Source: Epiperipatus broadwayi
Taxonomy: Eukaryota; Onychophora; Udeonychophora; Euonychophora; Peripatidae
Reading direction: 5' to 3'
NCBI GenBank assembly: GCA_028023455.1
Contig: JAQFVV010006199.1
Location: forward strand, 3,376,646-3,440,645
DNA: 64,000 nucleotides
A program made the translations under genes and the position numbers. Every line of letters starts with the position of its first letter. Within the stretch, counting starts at the first letter, position 1. A model generated the notes under the pieces. The model saw only the letters and a list, made by a program, of their open reading frames with translations. It searched no databases and was not told the DNA's origin. This document shows positions 49,440-63,869 of the stretch, piece by piece.

Positions 49440-50190
49440 GATAAGGTATATATTTTGGGATTTAAAGTTAATAATGAAAATAATTATAATATTAATAATA
49501 TTTAAATTTTCACATTAATACTTTTTATATTATATAACTTGTAAAATAAGAGCATTTTTCTTTTCACTATAGTATCACTAACTATTATACACTTTAATTA
49601 TCAGTAATTACTAAGTGGTAATGCAATTTAATCCTCAGATTTGGTAATGCAATTTAATTCTCAGATTAGTAATAAAAATTTGGAATTTAAACTTGCAATC
49701 AATGAAGATATGCACATTTAACTTTTTTACTATTAAGATTTCAGTTTGAAATTCAAAAATGCCTAAGGTTTGAATCTAATCCATCCCAGATACTATAATT
49801 CAATAGATTTAGCAATGCATCAGTAGCTATATATTCTAATAGCTTCTGTTCAGACAACTTTTTTTTATTAGAAATTTTAATACTAACACACTAATAAGTC
49901 AGACTTACACTAAAGTATATATATTTTTTATAAATAGTTTTATTAAGGCAATAACAATAATATCTAAATTACAAAAATTTTCTTTGTTTGTATTCCATGT
50001 GCTACATTCTATAACAATTGTATTACATTTAGTAATGAGTTAGTATAAGAAAATTACTTTTTACAGTTTACTGTGGAATTTGAAAAAGTTTCCATGTTTC
50101 ATCAAACTTGAATTTTGTTGACATGATTTTGTCACTTTCCTTGATTTTTTAAATCATTTGAATAAAGAATTGATCTTCATTTGGGTAAAT
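49440..50190. other. AT-rich non-coding DNA
   Basis: Contains a short direct duplication (GGTAATGCAATTTAATCCTC / TTCTC near 49617 and 49644). The right part may be the 3' UTR of the minus-strand L1-like copy. Confidence 0.4.
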
Positions 50191-50194
50191 AGTT

Positions 50195-52560
50195 TCTTTC
50201 ACCTTACCAGCCAGATGGAATATGTAAGAAATATTGAGAGTCTTATGGTTGGGATGTCTCTTGTTTGGATACAGTCTTTTAGCGATATGATTTGGTAGAA
50301 GTCCACCTTAGAGTTTTTATATATTATTCCTTTGGTGTTTCCTAATCTCATACATGTATATATTATGTGATCATAAGTTTCCTCATGCCTCTTACAGTTG
50401 GAGCATATTGGATTAACCCTGTTTAACTGTCTTTTGTAGTGGAGGAACCAATTAGTAGACATTGCTTCCAAGTTTATCTTCACCCGAAAGTCTAGGTATT
50501 TTGGCTCAAGAGCCCAGCATTTGAACAGCAAGGTAACTCTATTGTTTGAAATTCTCAGTTTTGGCTTTGCAGGGTTAGGTTGGGGGTTAATCATGTGATG
50601 GGATTTTCAAATTTTGATTTTGTTTTTGAAAAGGTCTTCAGATATGTTAATATGTTGTTTCAAGATGTGAACTATTTGGTTTAGCCAGCACATTTTTCTA
50701 GGGGGAGGGCAATCTGTTGGCTGAATAGGTTCTGTGATTTGAATGTATCCATATTTTCCTATTAGATTACAAATTAGGAAGTGTGTTTTTTGAAAGAGTA
50801 TTGATGGTATGAAATGAAGAGACATTCCATTTAATTTCCTGTGTTGCTGCATTTTATTAATACTGATGGAGACTATGTGTCCTTTTCAGAATAATCTTGA
50901 GCTCAGTTTGTTAATTTTTTGAATAAAACATTTTTTAATAATCATAACTGGGAGGTAATAAGAAAGTTTACTCTTACTCATGATTTTCATGTTTAGAAGG
51001 GCTACCTTTCCTTGAAGGGAGAGGTATACCCCCAAAAGTGTTTTTGTTATTTTTTCAGTTAATTGTAGAATCATCTATAGTTCTTTGAAAGTGCAGTTTG
51101 GGATTTAAATATTGAAAAATCCAAAAACTTCTGAGATTCTGCCAGGAATTTAGAATTGATCTTTTTCTCCAAGTATATTTCCAGGCAGAAGACTTTATTG
51201 GCTTTATTTTGAGGCTAAAGGCTCTGGTAAATCTGTCAAGTATTTCATATAGCCTGTTAAGATATTTATTTGATGGTAGGATGCCTAAGATGCCATCCAT
51301 GTATGCTATTGTTTTAATTGATTTCTTAAGTCTGGGAACAAAGACTTCTGGAAGCATATTTTCTATGTCTTTCAGGAGGGGGTTTATATAGCAAATAAAA
51401 AGGAGGACAGGAAGAGAAGAATCTTGTGGAAGTGATGAGTTTGGTGTGAATTTGCTGGTGTATGTATCATTTAACAAAATATATCTATATATTGTGTAAA
51501 AGATTATCAAGTATTTGAATTATTTGAGTGGGAATATCAAAGTCTTTTAGAAGATTTAGAAGTTTGTGAATATTTACTGTATTAAATGCCTCAGAAATGT
51601 CTAATTGGATAGAAATTGGTTTAGACTGCCTATTAGTTCTAATGTAGTCAAAGAGGATTTTAATTTCTACAATTGCTGTCAGAGTGGAGGATCCCTTCTT
51701 GGCATATTGAGAGGGGGTGATTTGTTTTAAGATATTTGTTTGAATTTTATCTTTAATGACCCCTTACATAATTTTAATAAGGAGGGGGAACATTAAAATT
51801 GGTCTAATATTAGTGATTTTTGATGGGTCCTGATGTTTTTTCATAAAAGATACTAATGCAATTGGGTACAAATTCTTTATATCTCTTTTCCCTTTTACCA
51901 AGTGATTTATCATTCCCATTATTATGGGGACTGCAGGTGGGATAACAAAAATTTTGGAATTGCGTGCATTCTGGGGTGTACGTGTTCAGGAAGTGATGAC
52001 ATTTTTTCTTTGAGATTACACTCAGTAATCCCATGCTCTTCCAGGGAATGCTGGTTTTACAATTCACAGTTTTTGGATGGTAGCCTTCTTTGTAATTTTC
52101 TTTTATAGTGTAACATAATCTGCTCCATTATATGTTCTCCTGTTAATTTTGTGCATTTGTAATTAATAATGGATGGTATAGTTTGTTTTCTTTGAGCTCC
52201 CAATGCCCATCTTAGATAATCCCTATTCCAGCAATGCCGGGTGGAAAGATATATCTTTGTTCTTTTAATAGAGACATATTTAGCTAGGGCTTTCTGCTTT
52301 ACTTTATATTGGTATTTGAGGCTAAGGATGGTATCAATAGAATTGGGCACTGCAGAACACTCTTAGTTTGTTATTGATTTCGTCCAGTTCTCTTATTAGG
52401 TTGGTTGGCTCTTTTGTTTTTTGGGTGTACTGAACTATTAATGTCTGCAGAATTCCAACAAAAGTGAACTATGCTTCTTCTGGTGGCTTAGATAAGATGT
52501 TGATTTTATGAAATAATATATAGGCTTCCGAAGGAATAGCCTCAGTTATGGTTGACCTCA
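50195..52560 (-). pseudogene. L1/Tx1-like non-LTR retrotransposon, RT to zinc-binding tail, broken
   Basis: In the minus sense, from high to low coordinate: LIRELDEINNKL (about 52400), RTKIYLSTRHCWNRDYLRWA (52270-52210), PSKITNIRPILMFPLL (about 51820), then LDISEAFNTVNIHKLLNLL (about 51600-51550). The frame 51055-51510 holds LPQDSSLPVLLFICYINPLL (RT box 4, Gly to Asp) and AYMDGILG, the catalytic YMDD-type box with the second Asp changed to Gly. YLSLQGKVALLNMKIMSKSK lies at about 51030. The frame 50199-50594 holds the zinc-binding PICSNCKRHEETYDHIIYTC near its middle. Five or more frame breaks and the lost catalytic Asp make it inactive. The L1/Tx1 placement rests on the K-x-DP-x-KI-x-N-x-RPI and LQGK-x-ALLN blocks and is tentative. 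Confidence 0.78.
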
Positions 52561-53320
52561 ATCACTTTGATTGATGATGCTGTATTGGCATGTTTTTAGA
52601 ATAAATAACAATATCTTAATTTGTTTGTGTAGGTATTCATTCTGTATATTTGGATAATAAATAATTAATTAATTATGCTTTACTTTAAATATTTTAAGTA
52701 CGAGATGATATATAAATAGAATTATTTATAAAAGCAATAAAGGCAGGAGGGAGTAGGGGACAGACTTGTAATTCATTCTAAAAATGTGTTTTAATTTTAA
52801 ATAATTTAGTTTATTATATATGTATTTGTTAAACTGTTATAATTTATTAAAATTTATTTAGTCTTTAAATTATAATTACTGAATAAAGAAAAATAACTTG
52901 AATCAATTAATTGTTGCTTCATAATTTTAAACAAATTTTTAAGAATTTTATGACTTGTATAAAACATTAGAGGGCAAGAAGCTATAGTTTCTATATATGA
53001 ATAAATTATTAAAATATAAAATATATATTTCAGTCTAAATATTATGCAAGAACAACAGAGGAGCAATAATTTACATACAACATTTAAGTTAATACGTAAT
53101 AATAAACATAATGATGTAATATTTAACTTTAAACATATAAAAAAATAATAAAATGTTTTATTAAATGAATATATAGTAAGAATACTTATGGTAATTTATT
53201 GTAAAATGGAAATAAATATAATCCTTTGTTGTTGTTTTTTTGCATATAAATAAAAAAATGAAGCTAAAAAAGATTATAAAATAATAAATATTGTATTTTT
53301 TTTTTTTTTTCCATGTGTCA
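52561..53320. other. AT-rich non-coding DNA
   Basis: No coding or repeat signal recognised; ends in a T run beside the SINE head. Confidence 0.45.
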
Positions 53321-53324
53321 TAGC

Positions 53325-53410
53325 ATCGGCCGACGCGAACCCCCACCCGGCCCCCCCCCCAACTACTTGCTTGCATGGCAGCTGCGATACCTCTCGGCTA
53401 ACAACGCAAG
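53325..53410 (-). repeat. tRNA-derived SINE head (copy 2)
   Basis: The minus strand has GTTAGCCGAGAGGTATC (A box, 53402-53386) and GGGTTCGCGTCG (B box, 53342-53331). They are separated by GCAGCTGCC, AAGCAAGTAGTTG and a G run. The head matches the copy at 23055. This copy keeps four CpGs in the B-box area and is the more CpG-rich, so probably younger. A long A/T tract lies at the plus-strand left side. Confidence 0.55.
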
Positions 53411-54119
53411 ACAAATATTGTATTTTTAAGGCAAAAAAGCTTGTTTCATCAATGTTTTTTGAAAATGTTTACAAAGTAATCCTTTCATTCCCTTTTCTCT
53501 TTCTTTTTCCTTTTGCTTTATTTCTCATATAATTATTACATACTTTACATATCTGTAAAATATTAATATTATTACCATTATTTAAATATAATTATACCAA
53601 TAAACTAAAAGTAATGCCGTTTTTTTTTTCTATTTATAATTTATATTGTTTATCAATTATATAGATTTACATAATATATATCTTTTTTTATATATATAAT
53701 CACACACACATAATCCGAGTACATGTATACTCTACTCTTACGAACATATCTATATCAAAATAATTATTGTTTAAAGAAATTTCAAAATTTTCAATTTCTA
53801 ATACTTGTTAGTGTTATTAAATATGCCTACAAATATATTATTATTAAGAAATATTTGTGGCTCATATATATATTAAAGTAAAATAAATAATTAATTAAAA
53901 TAAGATTGAAATAAACAATTATTATAATACTTGTTTATTTCAATCTTATTTTGATTGATTATTTATTTATATATTTGTGACAACATTATAGACAAATAAA
54001 TTGTATTGGATATTTGACCATTATAATAATTAAAATAAAATATACATAAATACGTGTGATGATCTATAATTATTAGTTGGCTGATATTTTATAATTTAAA
54101 GAAATATTTAAATGTTTTA
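53411..54119. other. AT-rich non-coding DNA
   Basis: Holds a short inverted pair (AATAATTAATTAAAATAAGAT near 53886 and ATCTTATTTTGATTGATTAT near 53944). No coding signal. Confidence 0.45.
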
Positions 54120-54127
54120 ATCTAGAC

Positions 54128-55323
54128 CAGGGATCTGCAACCTAGGGCATAATGCCAAGCGTGGCTGGAAGAATGCTTATTAATGACACTTTGACTTGAA
54201 ACAGTAAAAAAATATATTTTAATTATCGCGCACGTGTTTGCCCATCGTCTACATTTTGCATATGCGACTCACATATAAACGACAACCATGATTCAGTTTA
54301 ATTTATTAACTATTTTGTACAATAAAAGTATATTCGATCTTTGCTATTTTCAATAAAGATAAGTGCTAAACGGGTTGAATATATATATATATTTCCAGGT
54401 AGGATTAATTTTGCCAGGATTTTTTTTTTTTTGATGATCAATTGGTTGTTGATTCAGGCAAAATATTATAACGACCAATTCATTTGAAAAATTTATTTTC
54501 ATAATTATATAATAATACATTTTAAGTTTTGGCACATTTATTTTTAAAAAAAAGTTTATAGTTACCGATAGTTGAGTTAATGCATGAATGAAATTCACAA
54601 ACACATTATTCTTCATAATACTGCTGGAATCTTAAAGAAGTTGAAAAGCATTGTTTTTTTCTTTTAAAAGTTTCTTGTGTAATTAAAACAAATTTCTTAT
54701 AGAGAAAAATTCCAAATGTCCATAGTTTTAAAGAAAAGAAGAAAATATAAAAAATTTCCAATTTCGAGTTGATTTTTTTATATCACAAAAATGAGTTTAT
54801 TTGAAACAGTTTTGATGAATAATAATAATTCTGTAGTGAACAGAATTATTATTTATTATTGGATAATCTCTAGTCTAATGAATGACTAATAAAAATAATG
54901 CTAGAAAAATACTTTTTATTTTGTTAAAGTTCATTAAACAAAAATTAAATTATTGAAAGTTAAAGATACTCTGTCTATTCTGAATTACTATATATTAATT
55001 GGCAATTTTGTAAACAATAGACATCATTTAAAGCAAACGACAGTATGATTTTTCTCCATACCAAAGAAAATTTTAAGCAGGTTTTTGGAATAAAATATAA
55101 TTTAACAAAATGTTCTTCTTACATATAATCTTATGTGTTTTAAAATATTTACTAACCAATAATATAACATCTAATTATAACGGATTTATATATAATTTTG
55201 AAGCCCATTATAATCAGACCAATTTTTATAGTATATATAATAAGATATAGAATCATATCAACATGCAAAATAACATTGTATCGTAGATTCAGCATGACAT
55301 CACTAAAAAGTTGCTGAGCCCTG
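54128..55323. mobile_element. Non-autonomous hAT element, 1.2 kb, 8-bp TSD
   Basis: The left end is CAGGGATCTGCAACCTAGGG and the right end, on the complementary strand, CAGGGCTCAGCAACTTTTTA. Both match the CAGGG-x-T-x-x-GCAACCT termini of hAT transposons. The flanks ATCTAGAC (54120-54127) and ATTTAGAC (55324-55331) are an 8-bp duplication with one difference. After the left TIR, GGCATAATGCCAAGCG is typical of subterminal hAT sequence. No transposase frame is present; the 88-codon minus ORF is low-complexity. It would have moved using an hAT transposase from elsewhere. Confidence 0.82.
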
Positions 55324-55331
55324 ATTTAGAC

Positions 55332-56055
55332 ATTTCATTGTTTATTTACTTCCAAAATTATAAGTACAGCACATCTATTTAAGTAAAAAATATATGCAAA
55401 ATTTATGTATTCACAGTTTTTCTTATATGTGACTAAAAGCAAATTTTAAATTAAAAAAATGAAATTATGAAAAAAAAATCTAATTTTTTTATTTTACTTT
55501 TTTAAAATGTTAAAATGCATCTATTAAAATGTACGTTATATATGGTTCACTAATATTCACAAATTTTGGTAATTATAGATGCAGAAGGGAGGAGGTACTA
55601 TATATTGGCTATGCAATTTATTTTAATATATAGATCTCAAAACAATAAAAGTATATATTACAGCATATATTCTAGGTTAAATGTATTTATTAAGTGAGAA
55701 TAGAACAATGGTAGATAATGCATATCAGTTTAACTTTACTAGGCTAACAATGGATGTTCTTAGAGTACAGCTTGTTAGAAATCATTTCATTTATTGTATT
55801 AATATTTTGTCAATTTCAATGTAAATTTGAATAAATGCAATCCTCTACATATATGGTCAAATGGAATATCAATAAATTTGTTAAATAATTAGAATGATTT
55901 ATCATAAGTTTTAAATATATGTTGTAGTAAAAGATGCCATTATCAAAATATTGAAAGGTATAAATATCATTAACTTAAATGAATTATTAAGGATACTGAT
56001 GATGTGCAAAGCATGCACATTTCCTTTTGAGATTATCATACTACATCTTATATAT

Positions 56056-56060
<5 letters not shown>
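55332..56060. other. AT-rich non-coding DNA
   Basis: No feature recognised up to the TA tract. Confidence 0.45.

Positions 56061-56061
<1 letters not shown>

Positions 56062-56150
<89 letters not shown>
56062..56150. repeat. (TA)n microsatellite
   Basis: Nearly pure TA. The ORF across it (55951-56229) reads an IYIY polymer and is not a gene. Confidence 0.97.
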
Positions 56151-56152
<2 letters not shown>

Positions 56153-56504
56153 ATCTTTGGCAATTTGCAACCTACCTCTTTATAATGATCAACCCAAATG
56201 CTTTTAAATTGATAGTTTTATTTATATGATATCACTTCATAATGAAAGAACTATTGATGATGATTAATATATTTAGTCTCACTTATAATTTCCTTAACTT
56301 TTCCCTATTCTGCCAATTACTTACAATTGAGCATGGCCATTGATGATAATGTTCAATAATATTAAATATATAATAAGAATGAGACAAACTTAACTAAAAA
56401 TGGCAAGAGATAATTTTTTATATAACTATAAACAAATTTTATTGAGTATTTAATGATAAGATTAATGGTTACAGGTTCACAAATATATATGTATATAATA
56501 AATA
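56151..56504. other. AT-rich non-coding DNA
   Basis: No feature recognised. Confidence 0.4.
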
Positions 56505-56506
56505 TT

Positions 56507-58175
<1,669 letters not shown>

Positions 58176-58177
58176 CA

Positions 58178-60892
58178 GAAGAAAAACTCTGTATACAGTA
58201 GCACCATTCCATGCAAACCAGAGTAATCAATGGATGCAGGAAGATTTGTGCATAAAACCCTTATTTAGTGCCTCTTTCAAAATTCCCAGATTAGTTTTTA
58301 GCTTTCAGATTTCATCAGTGAGTAGCATTGGATCTGAGAGCACTGTTCCTGAGTTTTAGGATCTAATGAAATCCCCCAGAAGTCACCTTTTACTTATTAA
58401 CTAACTATGAAACTTTGAGTCCAAAATGAAAACACAATAATGTTTTCAATTCAAATTCAGTAGCTTGTATAGTCATATAGATGTGAATTTAATTCAATAA
58501 CCATCATTTTGGTATCTTTGGTTCTTTAATAACCACAGTCACCATAATCCTATTGGATAAGATTGGTATTAAACCAGTAAACATCACATGATCACTATTC
58601 TTTATGCTTACATAAGCTGTTTAACATGGGCAAAATTTTTCATACAATAGCATTACTCAATGCAAGCCAGGGTAATCAATGGATGCAAGAAGGTTTGTGT
58701 ATAAAATCCCTATCTAGTGCCTACTCATGCAATATCCCCAGACTAGTTTCTAGCTTGTGGCTTTCATTAGTGTGGAGCCTTGAATCCAAGAGCATTGCAT
58801 CTACATCTTAGGAACCAATGCAATCCACCAGTAGCCACCTTTTAACTTATTAGCTAACTATAAAGTTTTAGTCCAAAATAAAACCACAATAATATTTTCA
58901 ATTCAAACTCATTAGCTTGTATAGTCATATAAATCTGAATTAAGTTCAGTATTCATACTTTTTGGTGTCTTTGGTTCTTTAATAATGATAGTCACCATAA
59001 TCCTATTGGACAGGATTGGTATTAAACTACCAAACATCACATGATCACCATTCTTTATGGTTACACAATCTGTATAACACCAAGGCAAAACTCTCTATAT
59101 AGTAGTACCATGCAGTGTAAGCCAGAGTAATCCATGGATGCAGGAAGACACCAAAAAGTATGGATGCTTAACTGAGTTCAGATCTATAGGACTATACAAG
59201 CCAATGAGATTGAATTGAAAACATTATTATGTTTTCATTTTGAACTCAAAGCTTTATAATTAGTTAATAAGGTAAAAGGTGACAGCTGGAGGATTGCATT
59301 AGATCCTAAGATTTAGGTACAGTGCTCTCAGGTTCAAAGCTCCTCATTAATGAAAACCATAAACTATAAACTAGTTTGGGTATATTGAAGGAGTAGGCAC
59401 TAGATAGAGATTTTATGCATAAACTTTCCTGTATCCATTGATTACTCTGGCTTGCACTGAATAGTGTTATTGTATAGAGAGTTTTGCCTCTGTGTAAACA
59501 GCTTGTGTAAGCATAAAGAATGGTGATCATGAGATGTTTGATTGTTTAATATCAATTCTGTCTAACACAATTATGGTGACTATGGTATTAAAAAACCAAA
59601 GATGCCAAAGAGCATGGCTGCTCAACTGAGTTAAGATCTATATGACTATACAAGCTAATGAGCTTGAATTGAAAATATGATTATGTTTTCATTTGGACTC
59701 AAAGCAAGGTGACTGCTGGATGATTCATTAGATCCTTAAGATCTGGGTGAAGTGCTCTCAGATCCAAGGCTCTTTACTGATGAATGCTGCAAGCTAGAAA
59801 TTAGTCTGGGATATTGCATGAAAAGGCACTAAATAGGAATTTTATGCACCATTCTTCCTGCATTCATTGATTACTCTGGATTAAACTGAATGGTACTATT
59901 GTATGGAGAGTTTTGCCTCTGTGTTAAACAGCTTGTGTAAGCATAAAGAATGGTGATCATGTGATGTTTAATGGTTTAACAGTATTTAAACTGTTTTCCA
60001 CTGTAATTGGATAACTATATCTTGCCACTAAAAGTTTACATGGTCATCATTTCTTTTACTTACATAAGCTCTTAATAGAAGTAGAAAAATTTTCATACAG
60101 TAGTGTGACTCAGTGTAAGCCTTGGTAGTCAATCAATTCAAGAAGGTTTGTGAATGAAATCCCTATCCACAGTGCATATTAATCCAATATCCCCAGACCA
60201 GTTTCTAGCTTGTGGCTTTTATCAGTGAGGAACTTTGAATATGAGAGCACTACAGTTAGATCTTAGAATCTAATGCAACCCACCAGTAGTTATCTTTTAC
60301 CTATTTAGTTAAATTCAAAGCTAGAAGTCCAACATAAAAACACAATAATGTTTTAATTGAAACATTCACTAGTAGAATCACATATATCTGAACCCAGTTC
60401 AGCATTTATACACCTTGGTATCTTTGGTTTTCTAAAAATGACAATCATCATTATCCCATGGGTGGGATTGTTAAAAAAACCACTAAAATATCACATGATA
60501 ACCAGTTCCTATGCTTACATAAGCTGTTAATAACTGTAGCAAAGTTTCCATATAGTAATGTCATGCAGTGTAAGCCTTAATAATAAGTGAATGCAAGAAA
60601 ATTTATGCATAAAATCTCTAACTAGTTTTTACTTATTCAATGTCATCACACTAGTTTCTAGCTTGTAGCTTTCATCAGTGAGGGGCTCTGAATTTGAAAA
60701 AACTGCAACTAGAGCTTAGAATCTATTGGAAATCTCTAACTGGAGTCCAAGATAAGCTGCAAGCTAGAAACTAATCTGGGAATATTAGACAAGTAGGAAC
60801 TAGATAGGGATCTTATGTGCAAATCTTTTTTCATTCATTGATTATTAAGGCCTGCATTGGGTGGCACTCTTGTGTGGAAAGAGTGCTTGCTT
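58178..60892. repeat. Array of a roughly 450-bp repeat family, about eight units in mixed orientation
   Basis: Units, approximate: 58178-58580 (+), 58581-59030 (+), 59031-59147 (+, partial), 59148-59560 (-), 59561-59985 (-), 60040-60480 (+), 60481-60748 (+, partial), 60749-60892 (-, partial). Markers in + order: CATCACATGATCACCATTCT, TGCTTACATAAGCTGTT, CAAAACTCTCTATA, AGTAATCAATGGATGCAGGA, AATATCCCCAGACTAGTTTC, CACAATAATGTTTTCAATTC, CATATAGATGTGAATT, GTCACCATAATCCTATTGG. The + to - switch at 59147 joins two units inside their sequence, so it is not a simple end-to-end join. Other copies lie at 41268 and 48395. Neither TIRs nor a clear master copy are visible. Units 1 and 2 and the inverted unit 4 share one open frame (see findings). 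Confidence 0.88.
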
Positions 60893-63650
60893 ACTGTTTT
60901 TACAGAATTTTTCAATACTTCATTTATAACAAAATATGATGGTTTTATCTAATAGAAAACTATCTGGTAAGTGTGGAAAACATTCAAAAAACTTAGCAAT
61001 CAAACATTCAGAAATGCAATCAGACTCAGAACAAATGATGTTTATTGAAAAATGAGATATATAGAGATCATATAAAAATGGAATACAAATGAATAAATAA
61101 ATAATAAGTATATAATATATAGTCATTTTTACCTACCCTATAAATAAGTGATAGAGTTTATAAATAAAAGAAATGTTTATCTGCATATGAATTTACCTTT
61201 TCACTATTAATTTTTTTTATTAGAATTTTTGAGTTAAAAAATTTATCCAATATGTTTTTAACTTTCATATTATAAGCTTGAGTTAAATATTAAAGATTTA
61301 AAATAGAATATATTTAAATATTAAAATTACAACATTATATGTATTTAAATCTTTGAAATATAAGAATTGTTTCATTTAATGTAATATTTCTATGATGTTA
61401 CATCGTTATGTAATATGTTTTTTCAATGATAATTTGACTATAAGTTTATTAATATTTTATAATTTAATAAAAGATATGAATTTTATAAAAAAGCCTTAAT
61501 GTATTTTTAATCTTTATGTCTCATGTTTCTTTTATAGTTATATATAAATATATGTAAGATATTATATAGATTTGTAAAATTATTAAGTGCAAAGTTTATA
61601 ATTGATAATGCATTATTTTTAACTTTATAATTATATTTAATATTTTGTTTACTGTTACCTTAAACAAATAGTTTACAAGGGCACAGCTATTGAATAAGCA
61701 AGAAACTTGTTAAAACTATAACAGAGTTCCCATAGCAACCAATGAAATGCAATTTGTTATTTTTGTCAATAAAAAAGGTCATGTTGAAGTTGCCTGCATT
61801 AAAAAAAAAAACAGATAAGCACCTATCAAAAAATTTAAGGAAAAAATGATTAAAGAATAAATAGAAGGAACTTCATTTAAGACCCAAGTCAGCATCAATG
61901 ACATCTTTTTTAACAATGGAGTTTTGATGTCTCCATTATAGCAAAAACAGCTAAGCAAAAATAAATAAAATATAGATGATGATTTTTCAGTTGACTTCTA
62001 AATTAATATATGTATAACTATCACAATTAATTAATTCTCTTGAGAAAAACAAAAATGACCTTTGAACGAAGTTTTAAATTAATATAATTTTCTGTAAAAA
62101 CACTTAATGGGCTGTAATTGGTTCAAGTTTCTGTGCTATTTTTTAGTGTAAATAAAGTAGCATCTGATGTTACAAATCTCAGGAATATGTCAAAATTATT
62201 TGAACCAAGTTTGAGATGAAACCAAAGTACATTTATCCATCTATATATTAATACAAAAATATAAAGCCAATCCATATTGTGGTTTGTGTTAAAAATCAAG
62301 TTTGCAAAGATTTGGATAGGCTATAAGGCAGTAGTGAGTTGTGCTTCCACTACCCATTATTAAAAACAACGAAGAAATAATTATTTGTAAAGAATTACTG
62401 ATTCAAGTTAAATAAGATTTTGCCACTCAATAATTTAACCCTCCACCTTTAACTAAACAAAATCCTCTTCTTCTTTCACTGTCAGTAGAGTATTTTTTAA
62501 ATTTGATCTCAGACATGCCTATATCCAACTATCAATTGTGCAGTCTATTATTACACATAAATGGTTTATGAAGCCAATATATTACTTATTGCAATTTGGA
62601 TAGTCCCAGCTTATATTCCTGAATGTAGTAATCTATTTATCATTGAAATATTAGGAGTCATTATAGGTGAGAGTATGGTAAATGTTTCCTATTACAAATC
62701 TAACAAATGCTCTATTAAAAGCAAAAATCTCACAAGAACAAAAAAGAACTCCAGGCATCTCTAGAATTCTTTAATAATCTGAAGCTAATGAACCATTATA
62801 ACAACTGCTTGATAGAAAAATAACTGAGTAGAAATGGATGACAAAGCCAAGCTATTATAAAATTGGAAAAAAATTAATAACAAATACATATGATCTAAAG
62901 GTAGAATTGCTGTTCATATTGAATACTTCTATGGATCTTAGAGCAATTTTATCTTGCCATAACAAAGCTAGAGATAATCTACATCACATTTACATCTTAT
63001 ATCTAGACTATGGCCAAACGAAAAATTCTAGCATTGGTTATGGCAATATTTATCAATACATTTACCACATATTGTTCATATTATAAACAGACTATAAACT
63101 AGTGCTAAGATATTATGATGAAATCATCTTTATAAACACAAATACAAAATATGCTAATCCATTCCAGTTATGGAAATTTAATACTATTATAATAATATCT
63201 TTTGTTATTAGAACGTTTAGAAACAACAGATATTCTTTAATTAAATATATAAATATAACTTTGGGGTTATTTTGATATATTTTTAAAAATGCTTAAATAG
63301 CTCTTATCAGCATATAAAAATGAAATATCAACTAGGCACAATTTTATTATTGAAACACATCATAATTAAAGCTCAAGATAATCTTTATGTTGTAAATAAC
63401 TATAATTGTAAATTAACTTGATTTAATAAACTATTTTTATCTAAAATAATTTGAATAAATTTGGCATAACTACAAAAAATGAAATGGGCATACAATTGTG
63501 ATATTAAATATTTGTTGAGTATATCTGCAAATCTATATTTATTAATAGACTATTTTATGTAAAAGAAATTTATACCCACAGGTACACTATAGTTTTATAT
63601 GGTAATTTACTTAACAATTAATGTTGTTGCAATGTAATTACTAATATACA
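60893..63650. other. About 2.75 kb of AT-rich non-coding DNA
   Basis: No element or RNA recognised. Two plus-strand frames (62561-62764 and 62838-63086) give sequence without any family pattern that I know and are most likely chance. Confidence 0.45.
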
Positions 63651-63757
<107 letters not shown>

Positions 63758-63841
63758 AAATATTAATATATAACAAACTAACCAAAGGAAATACATATAA
63801 AAACAAAAAAAAGACTTATAAATCCAATAAATAATATTATA

Positions 63842-63869
63842 TTTCAACCAGAGGACTGGTTTTCATCAG
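63842..63869 (-). ncRNA. Hammerhead-ribozyme-like core
   Basis: The minus strand reads CTGATGA (63869-63863), one A, a six-pair stem AACCAG/CTGGTT closed by TCCT, then GAAA (63845-63842). That is the hammerhead order CUGANGA, stem II, GAAA. The extra A between CUGAUGA and the stem is unusual. I did not find convincing stems I and III around it, so activity is doubtful. Such motifs are known in Penelope-like elements and retrozymes, and the sequence may be the end of such an element lying beyond the window. Confidence 0.4.

Noticed and set aside
55990-56030. CTGATGA followed by a TGTGCA...TGCACA stem near 55997, hammerhead-like
   Set aside because: The stem is followed by TTTCC, not GAAA, so the core is incomplete.
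55951-56229. 92-codon ORF with an IYIY run (similar one at 57165-57407)
   Set aside because: Both read through (TA)n microsatellites.
62561-63086. Two plus-strand ORFs of 67 and 82 codons
   Set aside because: AT-driven composition and no motif; not distinguishable from chance.
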